Shown: piece after piece, positions 25,501 to 37,178 of the stretch | Layout of the letters: the number at the start of each line of letters is the position of its first letter | Position numbering within the stretch: the first letter of the stretch is position 1 | DNA from: Epiperipatus broadwayi | Lineage: Eukaryota; Onychophora; Udeonychophora; Euonychophora; Peripatidae | NCBI GenBank assembly: GCA_028023455.1 | Contig: JAQFVV010000003.1 | Coordinates: forward strand, 768,001 to 832,000 | Direction of reading: 5' to 3' | Length of the DNA stretch: 64,000 nucleotides | Notes under the pieces: model-generated | Told to the model about the DNA's origin: nothing | What the model saw: only the letters and a program-made list of their open reading frames with translations | The model's database searches: none | Made by a program: the position numbers and the translations under genes

Positions 25501-25650
25501 GCTCGCAAATAAGCTCTTAACAAGCTTTGCAGAATATCCCCAACCCCAGACTGGTTTCTGCTACTGGCATCCTCAGTGAGGTGCTAAGATATTCAAGCAT
25601 TAGATTAAAAATACCAGGACAAGCCCAGCACTTTATCTAATGGATAACTA
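25501..25650 (-). repeat. Distant member of palindromic family P (core region)
   Basis: The reverse complement contains CACCTCACTGAGGATG, then AGAAACCAGTCTGGGG and GGGATATTCTG. These match CTCCTCACTGATGAAA, AGAAACTAGTCTGGGG and GGGATATTGG in the copy near 33270-33330. The rest of the unit is not recognisable. Confidence 0.5.
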
Positions 25651-26104
25651 TTAAGTAAAAAATCTGAAATGTTCAGACATCAAAATTAGGTCATGTGACA
25701 TCTGACTTGATTTTTTTTATAATGTATTATAAATAGTAAGCTGGGAACTATATCTTTTGGAACTAATTATAATATATAAATGAATTTTATACACAATCAT
25801 TCAAATGAGAAATGTATGATTCTGATCAATAGAATAAAATTTAATAATAATAAAACTCTTGATAAAAAAGGCATATCTAAATATAATATAACTTCTAAAT
25901 AGCATGCCAGGAACAAATTTGATGGAACTTTTTGCTTATAAATGATTGTTATTTGTAATTAATCAACTTTGTTACATGTCTTTGCTGTTTTGATATGTCT
26001 TGGATATATATCAGAGTGTACACTTAATAATTAATAATACTAATTAGTTTATCACATGAAAACATATTTAAAATAAAACACTAAACGTTGATTATTCAGT
26101 AGTA
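25651..26104. other. AT-rich stretch, nothing recognised
   Basis: Spacer with no supported feature. Confidence 0.4.
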
Positions 26105-26508
26105 TAATTTACATTTTGAATTACAAGTGTCAAACTAACTCAACTCACATCTTTGACACCATCTATTTTAGATAAATACAGTAATGACTATTACTAATCA
26201 TTTTCTAAACTAAAGATTGTCTCTAGTACAGGTATAAACTTTAAAACTCATTTACAGATTAATATAGTTACTTAATTTAACAAAATCAGATATATTAATC
26301 TTTAATTGAGTTTTAAAGTCTGCTTAATTAAAAAATAATCAGATATATTAATCTTTAATTGAGTGTTGAAGCTTATATCTGTGCTAGCGACAATCTTTAG
26401 TTTAGTAAATGATTTATAATAATTATTACTGTATTTAGCTAAAGTGGATGGTGTCAAAGATGAGGGTTTGGTTAGTTTGTCACTTGTAATTCAAAATGTA
26501 ATAATTTA
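26105..26508. repeat. Foldback element, family G
   Basis: The left arm (about 26105-26283) is the reverse complement of the right arm (about 26328-26508). Landmarks are ACATTTTGAATTACAAGTG opposite CACTTGTAATTCAAAATGT, and TTTGACACCATCTATTTTAG opposite the GGATGGTGTCAAAG region. A 44-base piece of the inner arm with ATCAGATATATTAATCTTTA is duplicated in tandem at 26284-26327. A solo half copy lies at 21478-21655. Confidence 0.85.
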
Positions 26509-26559
26509 AAATAGATAAATATTTTTATGTAATAGAGATATATATGAGAGATAGTGACC

Positions 26560-26622
26560 TCGATCAACTAAAGAGTGCTGGTTCAGCAAAAAATGCATCG
26601 GGGGGGGGGGAGGGGGTCATTT
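26560..26622 (-). repeat. Fragment of family F plus G-rich run
   Basis: On the minus strand GATGCATTTTTTGCTGAACC followed by AGCACTC resembles the centre of family F (58240-58280 and 59960-59985). It abuts a run of G residues (26600-26610) and another G run, which probably arose by slippage. Confidence 0.45.
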
Positions 26623-26834
26623 GTCTCTTATTATATCTTTATAAATTTAAAAGAATATGTGGTAGTATTGAGGTCATTTAATATATTTATAACATAATTT
26701 AGTGTAAAAGGTTTTTTTTTCTTCCAATATTATAGTTGATAACTCACGTATTATTATTTCATTTAAGTAATAATAAATATAGAAGTCACAAAAACATTTA
26801 CATTGCACTATATTATTTTATTCTATGAACATGT

Positions 26835-27370
26835 GAGAAACCATGGGTCATCATCATCAACTATTATCAATCCACTGCAGAATGAAGGTCTCTCCAAATT
26901 CAACCCATCTTTGATCTTTAGCTTCTCTTCTCCACATCACCCCTGCAGACTTTCTTATTCCATCCATCCATCTCACATGTGGTCTCTTTCTGGATCTTTT
27001 ACAATCTCTCAGAATCCAGTTTAAAATTTCAATTGTCCATCTATTATCATCTCTTCTAGTAATATGTCCAGTCCAATTTTATTTCAGTCTTTTAATTTTT
27101 CAATGATGTCAGTAACACCTGTTTGTTCTCTTACCCATATATTGTGTTTTCAATCTTTTCTTGTTACTTACAGCATGCATCTCTCCATACTTCTTTGAGT
27201 GGTCTGAAGTCTCTGTATTGCTCTTCTATTAAGTGTCAAGTCTCAGATCCATAAGTAAGAACTGATAAAACACATTTATTAAAAACCTTCCTTTTCAAAC
27301 ACATAGGCATATTTCCTTTTAATATCAAGTTATTTCTACCAAAAGCACTCCAACCAAGTTTAATTCTAGT
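26835..27370 (-). mobile_element. 3' part of an RTE-like LINE
   Basis: On the minus strand the C-terminal region of an RTE-type reverse transcriptase is readable. A stretch of about 80 codons (roughly 27095 down to 26850) stays open in one frame, with WTGHITRRDDNRWTIEILNW, then RSRKRPHVRWMDGIRKSAG, then VMWRREAKDQRWVEFGE. These are the usual GHVARRxDxRW, GRPxxRWxDDI and AQDRxxW motifs. Upstream, broken frames contain KLGWSAFGR and a YGSETWHL match. The element is 5'-truncated and the upstream part has stops. The same clade as the element at 50940-52030 is likely. Confidence 0.85.
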
Positions 27371-30300
27371 AAAATAATATATTTATTTGATTGAATATGT
27401 AAATGAATAAATGATAACAGATTTTCTAAAAAACATTTAATGACCAACTTAAACATGAGTTTGTAAAATGTGAACACTGTTTAAATTGTAAATGTTTAAC
27501 TCAAAGACACTCTAAAGAAGCACATTTTTTTTGATTTCATATTACAGATATATTAAAAATAAAATACAATGAAAATCTGTGCTTATACAACTTATTTAAG
27601 GTCTTTAAAAAAGAGAAAATTGTTGCAGAAGATGGTAAAAGATAGCATGGCAACATATTTTCTATATGAGGATTTAGTTGTGACTCAAACATTGATTTGT
27701 ATAGTCATAACAAGCCACATGTCAATGTATTGTTATTTTGTCCTTTTTTTTCTTGGAGTTGAATGACTATACTCATTTGTCATCAGCTGCAGATGAGTGC
27801 AAGACTAATTAGGTAATGGTTATTGAAGCTTGTATTTGTTTCTTGGATGATCATGTAATTTCCAAGTAATAGCTGATTAATTTCTTATAGATATTGATAA
27901 TATCTTTCATTTTAGACTAAAATCTATACTAAGTTTTATCTTCTCTTTTATTATATTATTTAATTATCTTATTTTTATTTTGTCTTACTTTCTTCCATTT
28001 GATTTGTTTATACTTTTTATTATTTAACAAAATGATGAATATCTGTTCTTATTTTTGTTAAGAACATAAAATCACTGATGTTTTAAATCACTGAAATTAA
28101 TCTATTCCAGTGCTATCTATTCTGGAGATTTAGATATATCACTACCATCTGGAGTTTACTATTTACTTAAATCTACAATAGATGGCTCTGATTAAAGTGT
28201 ACATTGTGAATTATTACTCTAACTAAATTATAATTAATATCTGTATTAATCTACAATCATGTAAGATTATGTTGATGATAATGGACCCTGTTCATATCAA
28301 TAATAAAACCATTATTCCAAACTGTGCAAGAAAAAGTAATTATAAACTTCTCCTACATTATGTGGAAAACTTTATGAGTAAGCAGAATGTCATTTATGAT
28401 AATAATAGTAATAACAATAATATGATTAATTTGAAGAATTTAAGTGAAGAATTTTTAATTTTGTGGAGAATATAAGATTTAGAAAAACTGGGTAAAAAAG
28501 AATAACTTTATACATTCAGATGTTTATATAACTGAAGTGTGTTGCAGTATAATAATGAATGACTTTTCATATCACGTTCAGAAATTTTCAGGTGATTGAC
28601 AAGTTTCCAAGAAAACTCTCCATTTTTAGTTGGTTCATAATTATTTCAATACTTCAATACACTATTTCCAATAAAGTTCTTTTTAAAAAGTATTTTAATA
28701 GTTTCAACTGATTTTCAGGCTTCTTCAGAAAAATGGTTTTAAAATAAATAAAAATATAAAGAAATTTATATATACATTTAGCTGACTCATAGTTAAACCA
28801 GATGTAATTACTATTAGATGCAATCAAGCTACTTTTAAATCCGGACAGTCATGCTAATTCTGCATATTCATAATATTCTAAATATAGTATATAGAGATAG
28901 TTAATAATTGCCTTTTTTTTACATTCTTTGAAGTAGTATTTATACTGATGCAACTATATACAACTGTGGTCTGCATGATCTTACATCAAATAAACATATC
29001 AGGAAGTTTTCTGATTATACCAACAAATGTTTAAGTAGCAATAATTTACTTAATTTATACAACTCCACAATTTCTGACTCATAGAGTTATTGGCCTCATA
29101 TCAAATCTAAAGTCTCAAAGTTATTAAAGTTTTTTTTTTATATATAATTTCAGCTGTTAGATTGATAATCTATTAAAAGTTGTTGCTAGATATATTATTG
29201 CAGCTAGTCCAAAACTCATCATTGTTAAAACCAATAGCCATAAACTAATGTAATATTTAGTATCTAATAATACTCCAGATCACATTTATGGCTTTGGGAC
29301 AAAGAGAATATACTGCATTACTGCTTCTAGAACAATTATCCTAGACCAATGACAAAATATTTAAAAAACACAATAACATTGATATATATATATAAATTAT
29401 TCCTTTGTAATATTGTATATATTTCAACATTAGTGGCAGACATTAATCTATAATTGGAAACATTTTGCAGTGCTCCATGGTGCAGATGCTAATTGATTAT
29501 AAGTTGACTGCTAATTTTTTTAATTTAAAAGAAAAGACAATTTGGATGCTAATTATTTTCAACTACTTAATAGAAAACATAATATTAAAAATCAAAAACC
29601 CCTAAACACTTAATTTTTCCCCTCAAAAATATTGTAGCATAGAAACTTTAATGAAAAAGTTGAAGCATCTTTTCATATATTATTAAGTGTATTTATTTTA
29701 TCTTAAAAATTCTTTTAAATATGGAAATACCTATTCACATTTATTTATAAAAATTTTATCCATGAGATATATTCATGCATAGTTTCATTGGATCTTGAAT
29801 TTTAATATTATTCACATAAATTTTATAGTAATTAATGATGATATTTATTATTTGCATTTAGCTTTATTTTCAAATATTAGAAATTATTACATTCTATTTC
29901 TAATGCAGATAAACACATTAAACATGGATATATTGATGAGACTAATAATTATTAGAGAATCAAGTCAAGTAGCTTTATTGTTAAGTCTGGAAAAAAATAT
30001 TGATATCTTCTGATATCTAAGGGGGAAATATGTGAGAAGTGAATGTAACTATAAAGTAGATTGAGTGTGCTGGTAATATTTTTCATGGAAATGTTTTCCT
30101 CCAAATAAGGCACTTTATTCTCTAATTACTGTTTTATTATTTGTTACTTTGCTTCTAAATATTTATAAAAACAAAATAAAAAAGAATATTTAATAGTAAT
30201 GCCATAGCTAGCTTTTTAATTGTAAACCAAAATAAAGGTTTGGACATTTTCAATGTATTATTTTTATTTATAGTAGAATAATGTTCCAATTTCCTAAATA

Positions 30301-30535
30301 CTTCTCATGTTTTAATAATAAATTTGAGAAAATATAAAATTATTATAGTATAATAAACAGTGATATTCATTAACATATTTTAAAAGTAATATCTGACAGA
30401 GTAAATTCAAATAAATCCAAAATCAAAAAGATCTATGGATTCATATAAGGATGAGAATATAATAGCATTACCATCTTAGGTTTACAATAGATGGTCCCTG
30501 AATATGATAAAAATAACTAATCATACACTTAATAA
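27371..30535. other. AT-rich stretch, nothing recognised
   Basis: About 3.2 kb with scattered 65- to 73-codon frames (27569, 28269, 29795) of low-complexity or random composition. The segment 27630-27780 loosely resembles 10490-10590 (GATTTGTATAG-type sequence followed by a T run and GAGTTG), which may be a shared repeat tail. No gene is supported. Confidence 0.4.
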
Positions 30536-30605
30536 AACAGGCAAAATTCTCCATACTTAACAGTTATGAGCAAGCATAAAAAATGGTGATCATGTGATGT
30601 TTGGT
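30536..30605 (+). repeat. Family P copy lacking the palindrome
   Basis: AAACAGGCAAAATTCTCCATAC is followed at once by TTAACAGTTATGAGCAAGC and then ATGGTGATCATGTGATGTTT. In copy 1 (5700-5980) these same two flanks are separated by the 173-base palindrome. This copy is therefore either a precise internal deletion or a form without the hairpin core. Confidence 0.75.
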
Positions 30606-30878
30606 GGTATAATCATACATTTATAGTAACTATGAAACTTTCTTTTATTCTAACAGTGAGGGATGCTCATTATAAGTAAGTAAACTGCTTAATTTATGTG
30701 AAAGTGTGTGGTTTTAACAATTACAACTTAAATCATATGTTTAAGTAATCAAAACATTTGTTATTTGTCAAAATAACTATCATTGTGAACAATATCATTA
30801 AATACTTTAAGAATACGATGAAAAAATTAAAGCTATGTAAATTTTATTTCCAAAACAGTCTACTTCACTCCCCTCTCA
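30606..30878. other. AT-rich spacer
   Basis: No feature is supported. Confidence 0.35.
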
Positions 30879-31229
30879 ATATATATATATATATATTGAT
30901 ATTGTATCTGCTGGAATGATTTCAATTAGCTATAAAAGATTTCAAATTTAAATTTGACACACACACATATATATATATATATACAGAGTTTAGTAATGGA
31001 GTAGGCAAGTTGTCAAAAATGTAATGATTATTGAGTCCGAAGAGCTTTTCAATGATGCATATTTAGGAACCATTTTAGATTTATTTTGTCAGTGAGCATA
31101 TACAATTCACTCATTCCTTGTCTTTAAAACGAATCAGAAACTGTGTTTTAGATATTGAAAGAGCAGAGTGATGCCAGGTATCTGGAATAAAATTTCACTA
31201 TATATATATATATATATACACACACACAA
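30879..31229. repeat. Cluster of TA and CA/TA dinucleotide tracts
   Basis: TA tract at 30879-30896, compound (AC)n(TA)n at 30957-30984 and compound (TA)n(CA)n at 31198-31229. The intervening 200 bases show no gene. Confidence 0.9.
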
Positions 31230-31867
31230 TTCACATAAAATGTTTTTCATCTTTGACATTTTAAAAATCTTTCATTTATAGATCTTTTATAACAATCTAA
31301 GCACTTTAACAAATTGAACATTATATGGTCAATGGATAAAGGACTTTTTTAAAAACATTTTCCTGAATATTTCTTCTATTTTATATTAAATTTAAAATAT
31401 ATCAATCCAAATATAATAAACATTTATTATTTGAAATTGTTAACGTAAGCTTAAGTAATTTTTCAAAAAACATTTTATAAATTTTAATAAATATCAAATC
31501 GAAAAACTACTCTTTAGGGTTAAAATACATGATTTAAAAATCATAACTTCGAATATTTTTTAGATATGCATTGATCTCATATTATAGATAAATTAATGTT
31601 GCACATTCTATAACAGACAATAAACATGCCAATTTATTTAAGATAAGCTACAGCTTTATTCGAGAGTAAAATAAATATTGAATTGTTATTACAGATCATA
31701 AAAGTATATAAAATATTCTGTTTGAAATGACTGCTATAATAACTAAGTTCATTTTAAACATCATTAACATAAAACATCAAAGATCTTCAATAGTTTTTTT
31801 TATATTAAACAACATACAAATTAATACTATATTAAACTAGGATACTGGATATACACTAAAGTCAAGC
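31230..31867. other. AT-rich stretch, nothing recognised
   Basis: No feature is supported before the SINE at 31868. Confidence 0.4.
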
Positions 31868-31960
31868 ATTGGTGGCCTAGGGGTTAGTGTAATTTGTCTT
31901 CCACACAGCTGGTCTGGGTTCGCATCTGTCGATGCATTTGACATATGACACAAAAAAAGA
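31868..31960 (+). mobile_element. tRNA-derived SINE, copy 2
   Basis: GGTGGCCTAGGGGTTAGTG provides an A-box-like element and GGGTTCGCATC a B box about 45 bases later. It then reads TGCATTTGACATATGACAC and runs into an A-rich tail near 31951. The post-B-box block ATGCATTTGACATATG matches ATGCTTTGACACATG in copy 1, so it belongs to the same family with a diverged head. Confidence 0.8.
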
Positions 31961-32708
31961 GGATAAAGGCTACTGAATGTAAATCAGCATGATATTAAAC
32001 GACTTAAAATTGCAACCTGCACATTGTAATATGTTGGAAGAGTGATGGATTAGAAAGCCAAATATTTTTAAGTTAAAGCTCTCTCTCTCACTTCTAATGA
32101 TTGAACATCACCTGATCTCCCAAGAAACAAATCATTTATTTATTAGCACAGTTTAAAGTAATATAGGAGTGATGAATTCAAGAAGTAAAAATCTCTGAAT
32201 TAGACTTTAACTCACTCATTGGATGTCACATGGCTTTTTATATCACAAACTATCCAATTATTATCATTAATAAGCTTCTAGTAATTTAACCAACCTTACC
32301 TTTTTTCAATTTTCCTCAGCTAGGAATCAATCAGTGAACTATCATCTCTTAACACTGTCATTCTGTCATTACATTAAATAAACCTGACAAAACAATGTTT
32401 TATACTAATTGTTGAATATGAACACATTTTAACATATTTGGAGACCAAAATATTTAATGACTACGTAGTAAAAAAAGTTGATGTTTGAATGTGTTTTAAA
32501 ACAAATGATGTACTCAAAATATATCTCTTGTAAATACTTCTGATAACTCTGTCACAGAAATATAATGATTTTTTAAAGAGATATAATTGCTGCCTTCACA
32601 ATAGCATTCAACCCTGAAAATGCATTAAAGTTGTATTTAATATTTTCAGTGTTATTTTCCAAATAAATTGTATTAGTATTGCGCTTAATTAAAATATTTT
32701 TTGTATAA
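31961..32708. other. AT-rich stretch, nothing recognised
   Basis: Spacer up to the hAT element. A short CT tract lies near 32080-32090. Confidence 0.4.
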
Positions 32709-32944
32709 GTTTAAACTAGGCATGTCAAACTTGTTTATGACCAAGGACTACATGAACTATTCAAACTCATTTATGGTCATATTGCAACAAAATGCAGAAA
32801 TTAAAACTAAGCACATTATTTACTATTAACACTATGGTTTTGCATATAAAATAACATGTGATGGAAAGTACAGAAGCTGTTTTCGAAACCAGCATCAATT
32901 AATTTAATAATACTGCGTCATATTTTTGAAAAAACTTGACAACA

Positions 32945-34790
32945 TTTCTATTAACCAACTCTTGAAAATATGGTTAAATTTGTTGAATTGTAAATACTTT
33001 TAAAATTGGTTGTATAGTCTGGTTCATTAACCTTGAACTTTTCGCAGCCTTATTGTTTTTTAAAATTTTAAATAATTGTTCACAAAATATATACTACTGA
33101 ACATGGTCAAAATATGCGTAATGACACAATATATTGGGAAATCAGCCAATTGAAAATAGTTATAAAAATTTGGAATCCCAATATCATTGAATTTCCATTA
33201 ATACACAGAGGTTAAACTCTCCACACAGTAGCATCACTCAGTGCAAGCCAGAGTAATCAATGGATGCATGAAGGAGCTCCTCACTGATGAAAGCCACAAG
33301 CTAGAAACTAGTCTGGGGATATTGGATGAGTAGGCACTAGATAAAGATTTTATGCAGAAACCTTCATGCATCTATTGATTAAGCTCCTCACTGGTGAAAA
33401 TCACAAGCTAGAAACTAGTCTGAGCATTTTGGAGTAGGCACTAGATAGGGATTTTATGCACAACCCTTCATGTATCCATTGATTACTCTGACTTGCACTG
33501 AGTGACACAATTGTATGGAGAATTTAGCCACTGTGTAAATAGCTTGTGTAAGCATAAAAAATGATGATCATGTAATGTTTAATGATTTAATTTCAATTAA
33601 TTCCAGTTGTAAATTATACCATCCATGATTTGAATGTTAATTAATCAAAGAGATGTAAATAGATAAAATTGAATCTCACATTTTTTTAAATCTGAAAATC
33701 TTCTTTTGAATTCATTTTTTAATATTGCAATTTGACTAGCATATTTTGAAAAGTTCAACCTGGATGATTTTTATAATGGTGACTGAAAACATTCAATATG
33801 AGATATATTTAAATTTTGAAGTATTTTCCAAAGAAATAACTTTTGTTTGAAAACATTAATATTGTTAAAAACATTGTGATTACATGACCTTTGCCTTGTA
33901 GTTTAAGATTAAGTTGGCTAAGGTAATTTATAATGTCAACTGAAAAAATCAAGTCCTTTATCTATTGATCATCTTGAAATATTCTATAGTCATAATTTTT
34001 TGATTTTTAAAAAAATGTAATTCTATCGAGGAATTTGAAGAATTGCTTCAAAACATTATGACTGAAAAGCCATCTAATTTATGTATATAATAAGGACATG
34101 TATTAACTTTCTATGTCTTCTAAAAATTTAACAAAATAATGATAATTGAGAGCACATCTATGAATATACAGTTTTAGTGACACTTTTCAGCACGTCCAAT
34201 ATTTAAAACTTTGGAGCACAATGTTTGCTGATGGGTAATGCAATGAAAATGTTGAAAATAGTCATTACCTTCTTTGAATTTTTCTTTTAACTTTGTAACA
34301 ACTCTTTTGAGAACCAGTTGTGCCAAGAAGAGCACTAGCTTTTTTAATGGTAAATTGTATTTAATCAAAACTTTAATAAGATTGTCAAAAATATCAACAC
34401 CTATAGTTATATCATGCACAGAATTAAATTCTAGAAGTTTTTCACTAAATTTCAACTTTACATCACATCTGTGAATAAAAACAGCTAATGGAGTGGTGCA
34501 TTCATGCTTTCATCAACTGCAATATAATAAATCTTGAATATTGGAATTATTGATTTCAGTTGATTCCACAAATTCTCAGCTATATCATCAATTCTGCTAG
34601 CAAATGTATTTCAAGATAAACTTATATTTTTGAGACTTCTTTAACTGTTCTGGTCACAGAAACTTTTGCTTTAACAATGCATTGACAAATAAATTTCTCT
34701 TCAGCAAATGGCTTTTACTTGCTTGTAATTAAATGGGCTAATAAACTGCTAGTTTTAACAGTAGCATCATTATTCTTAGTAGGCTTCATA
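32945..34790 (-). pseudogene. hAT transposase relic, GTF2IRD2/ZBED5-like
   Basis: Read on the minus strand, domains appear in the expected order. Near 34700-34600 is a SHLLKRNLFVNALLKQKF-like N-terminal core (normally KPFTEGEFIKKCM). Near 34515 is VDESMNA, matching the ALDESTD strand that begins the RNase H-like fold. An open stretch of 93 codons (34455-34174) contains FDNLIKVLIKYNLPLKKLV and HCITHQQTLCSKVLN, the characteristic FHCIIHQQALCAK motif. Near 34070 is RWLFSHNVLKQFF (normally RWLSRGKVLKRFF). Near 33080 is EQLFKILKNNKAAKSSRL, the C-terminal dimerisation region. Where the usual GVxTDGAPAM would lie, the copy reads LVLFLAQLVL, so that acidic residue is lost. It would cut and paste DNA if intact; it is not. 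Confidence 0.85.
33184..33580 (+). repeat. Palindromic family P copy nested in the hAT element
   Basis: Carries arm pieces GTGCAAGCCAGAGTAATCAATGG (33242) and CCATTGATTACTCTGACTTGC (33477), with an internal direct duplication. The segment AGCTCCTCACTGATGAAAGC to GATTTTATGCAG (33272-33358) recurs at 33384-33460. The right flank GCATAAAAAATGATGATCATG matches the other members. It lies inside the hAT transposase relic, so it inserted after that element. Confidence 0.8.
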
Positions 34791-35306
34791 AATACACTTT
34801 GTTGTTTTCTGAGCTTTAATTCTAACATTAAACATATTTATCATAGCATTCTTTATGATTTGTATCGTAATGTCACTTGAGATTATAATCTTTGCAAATG
34901 ATAATGAAGTTTCTACATATCAGAGCTAAAATTTTATTTTTTTCTTTAATAAAAAAATATTATAATTTCCATTTTTCTTGAAAACTGCAAGAGACTTCTC
35001 TAGTGCATAATTTTTTATTTATATTGATAGAGGGTTTTGACATTATTGCAAATTTTAAATAATTTCAAAGAAAACATTACTGGCATACTTTCATTCACAT
35101 TCAAAACCCAGTTAAACTGTCAGAGTGACACAAATCTCAGCAGCATTTTTTTAAAAAATATACAGTTTTAGGGACATACAAGTATTTTATTTTACCAAAT
35201 ATGTGTTAGCTATTAAGTTTAAAAAAATAAACCAATTCTAAATTTCATTCAGAAGCTTTATTTATTTATATTTTAATGTAAATAAATAATTTAGTGATGT
35301 ATATAA

Positions 35307-35790
35307 TTGTAATCTTGTGGAAGGAAATTAACTTTCACAGATGTGCTGTTAGATTAAAATTTATGCACAGTCACCCATAAATATGTGTTTATAGCCATAA
35401 ATGCAACAATTATACTTAGAGCTTATTTTTACATAAACCAACCCTTACAGAATGTGCCTAAATCAGGACTTGAATTTATTATGAATTTGATATTTCAATT
35501 GACAACTTATTTGCACAATTCAAAATCACATCTACTTATAAATGAAAACTTTTTATTCTCTGTGGTATGTAAACTAAATTTGTACAAATAATTTGTCAAA
35601 TAAAATAACAGGCTCATAATAAGATCAGGTCTGGATTTAAGCATGGCCAAAAGTTGGTTTATATAAAAATAAATTATAAGCATAAATGTTAAACTTATTC
35701 TTTTAAAACATTTATTGACAAGTGAGTGCATGTAAATTTAATCTACTAGAGCATATGTAAAGGTTACTTCCCTCCACAAGATTACAATTG
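35307..35790. repeat. Long foldback repeat nested in the hAT element
   Basis: Arms of roughly 215 bases (about 35307-35525 and 35570-35790) are reverse complements, with about 45 bases between them. Landmarks are ATTGTAATCTTGTGGAAGG opposite CCCTCCACAAGATTACAAT, and ACATAAACCAACCCTTACAG opposite the TTGGTTTATAT region. The open frames on both strands (35385-35591 plus, 35507-35731 minus) are mirror products of the two arms. It is non-coding and lies inside the hAT element. Confidence 0.85.
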
Positions 35791-36449
35791 TATTATAAAG
35801 TGTAAAAGTTGTTATACTCCAAATATTGTCATAGTTTGTTTACATTCAGCATATTTATGTATGTCATTGGGATTTTGGCAAAAGGATAAATGTTTAGGAT
35901 CTTCCTTTGACAAAACTGCATGCTGTGAAGTATTTATAGAGATACAGGATCCTGCCCTCCTGAAAAGCATGCAATATGACATTTTGTTTTTTCATATTAA
36001 TGACTTAATACAAAAAAATAATAGATAAATTAGAAATATAATTAATTTTGCAGAATTTTTTTAAAAAAAAAAAATAATAAAAATATATGTAAATATTAAA
36101 TATGACCATTACTTGTCAGCGATTTTGTTTTTTAACATTTATTCTATGACCCTGAAACTTTAAATTAAAAAAAAAATTATCTGCCAAATTTGATAAACAG
36201 AATAATGCATAAGTATCATTTACTTAATTCATTTATTAATTAAAGTGAAAGACTTAAAACCTCTCGCATGCACTTTTAGAATGCTTGCGCTTAATAAATA
36301 ATATTTACATACGTTAATTCATTTATGTATGTATAATCATTATTTTAAAAAATCCAGTCAGTATTCTCAAAAAATATATGATCATTATGATGTTTTGTCA
36401 ATGGGCCACATGCAGCCCGTGGCCCACATGTTTGACATGTTGTTTTAAA

Positions 36450-37178
36450 GAAATTAATTGCATTACAGGCAGAATATAGTTAATATGACACATTATTATT
36501 CAATAAAAAATTATAAAGGGCTTTTATACTGAATTTAATGTTTTTTATATAATTATTACTTTTTAATGACACATTTCAAAAAATAAATAATGTGCAGTAA
36601 ATAAATTGATATATAAATATATTTTAAAATATAATAAAAGAGAAAAAGATATTTATGTAAATTAATAAATCCACTTGTTAGGACGATCATGTTTTTATTT
36701 TGTCTTTAGATACACCAAAAATTCAAGCTCAAAACTTTCTAAAGACAATTGATAAAGAGGAAGATTTTTATTTAAATAAGCAGACGTAAAATAAACCGTT
36801 TTAAAAACATTTTGTTGAAATAAAAACAAAAGAAGAATGGGAATAAGTGTCATTTTTTCATTTTGTCTATTATTTTGATTATACCAATCCAAATTTACAA
36901 AATGTATATATCTATAAAATACAACTTAATCAGTGTTGACTGACAAGAACAAATAATTTTTTGCATAAAATTGCCATATAGACAAAACATATGATTTATA
37001 TTACGTTTAATATGTGTGTAATCAGCCATGCATGGCCACTTTAACAACATGGGAGATTTATATCGAAGAGAGAACAGGTCAAAATACTGCTGAATTATTT
37101 TTAATTATTGCAATTGCATACTTTAATTCTATAACAACATATAATAATATTAAAAATTATTAATAGATAATATAAAGC
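36450..37178. other. AT-rich stretch, nothing recognised
   Basis: No feature is supported. The minus-strand frame at 36695-36892 has no recognisable motif. Confidence 0.4.

Larger units (their letters stand above)
32709..36449 (-). mobile_element. hAT transposon (GTF2IRD2/ZBED5-like type), decayed, about 3.7 kb
   Basis: The element spans about 32717-36441. Its termini are TAGGCATGTCAAAC on the left and, read inward from the right, AACATGTCAAACATG followed by a GC-rich GTGGGCCACGGGCTGCATG subterminal block. Flanks GTTTAAAC (32709-32716) and GTTTTAAA (36442-36449) look like a degraded 8-bp target duplication. It encloses a minus-strand transposase relic and two later insertions, a family P palindrome (33184-33580) and a long foldback (35307-35790). 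It is inactive now because the coding region carries many stops and shifts. Confidence 0.8.

Noticed and set aside
34274-34474. Plus-strand 66-codon frame
   Set aside because: It is the antisense shadow of the hAT transposase relic on the minus strand.
35385-35731. Open frames on opposite strands with similar peptides (ending YINQPLQN and YINQLLAM-like)
   Set aside because: The similarity arises because they are the two arms of the foldback at 35307-35790, not paralogous genes.
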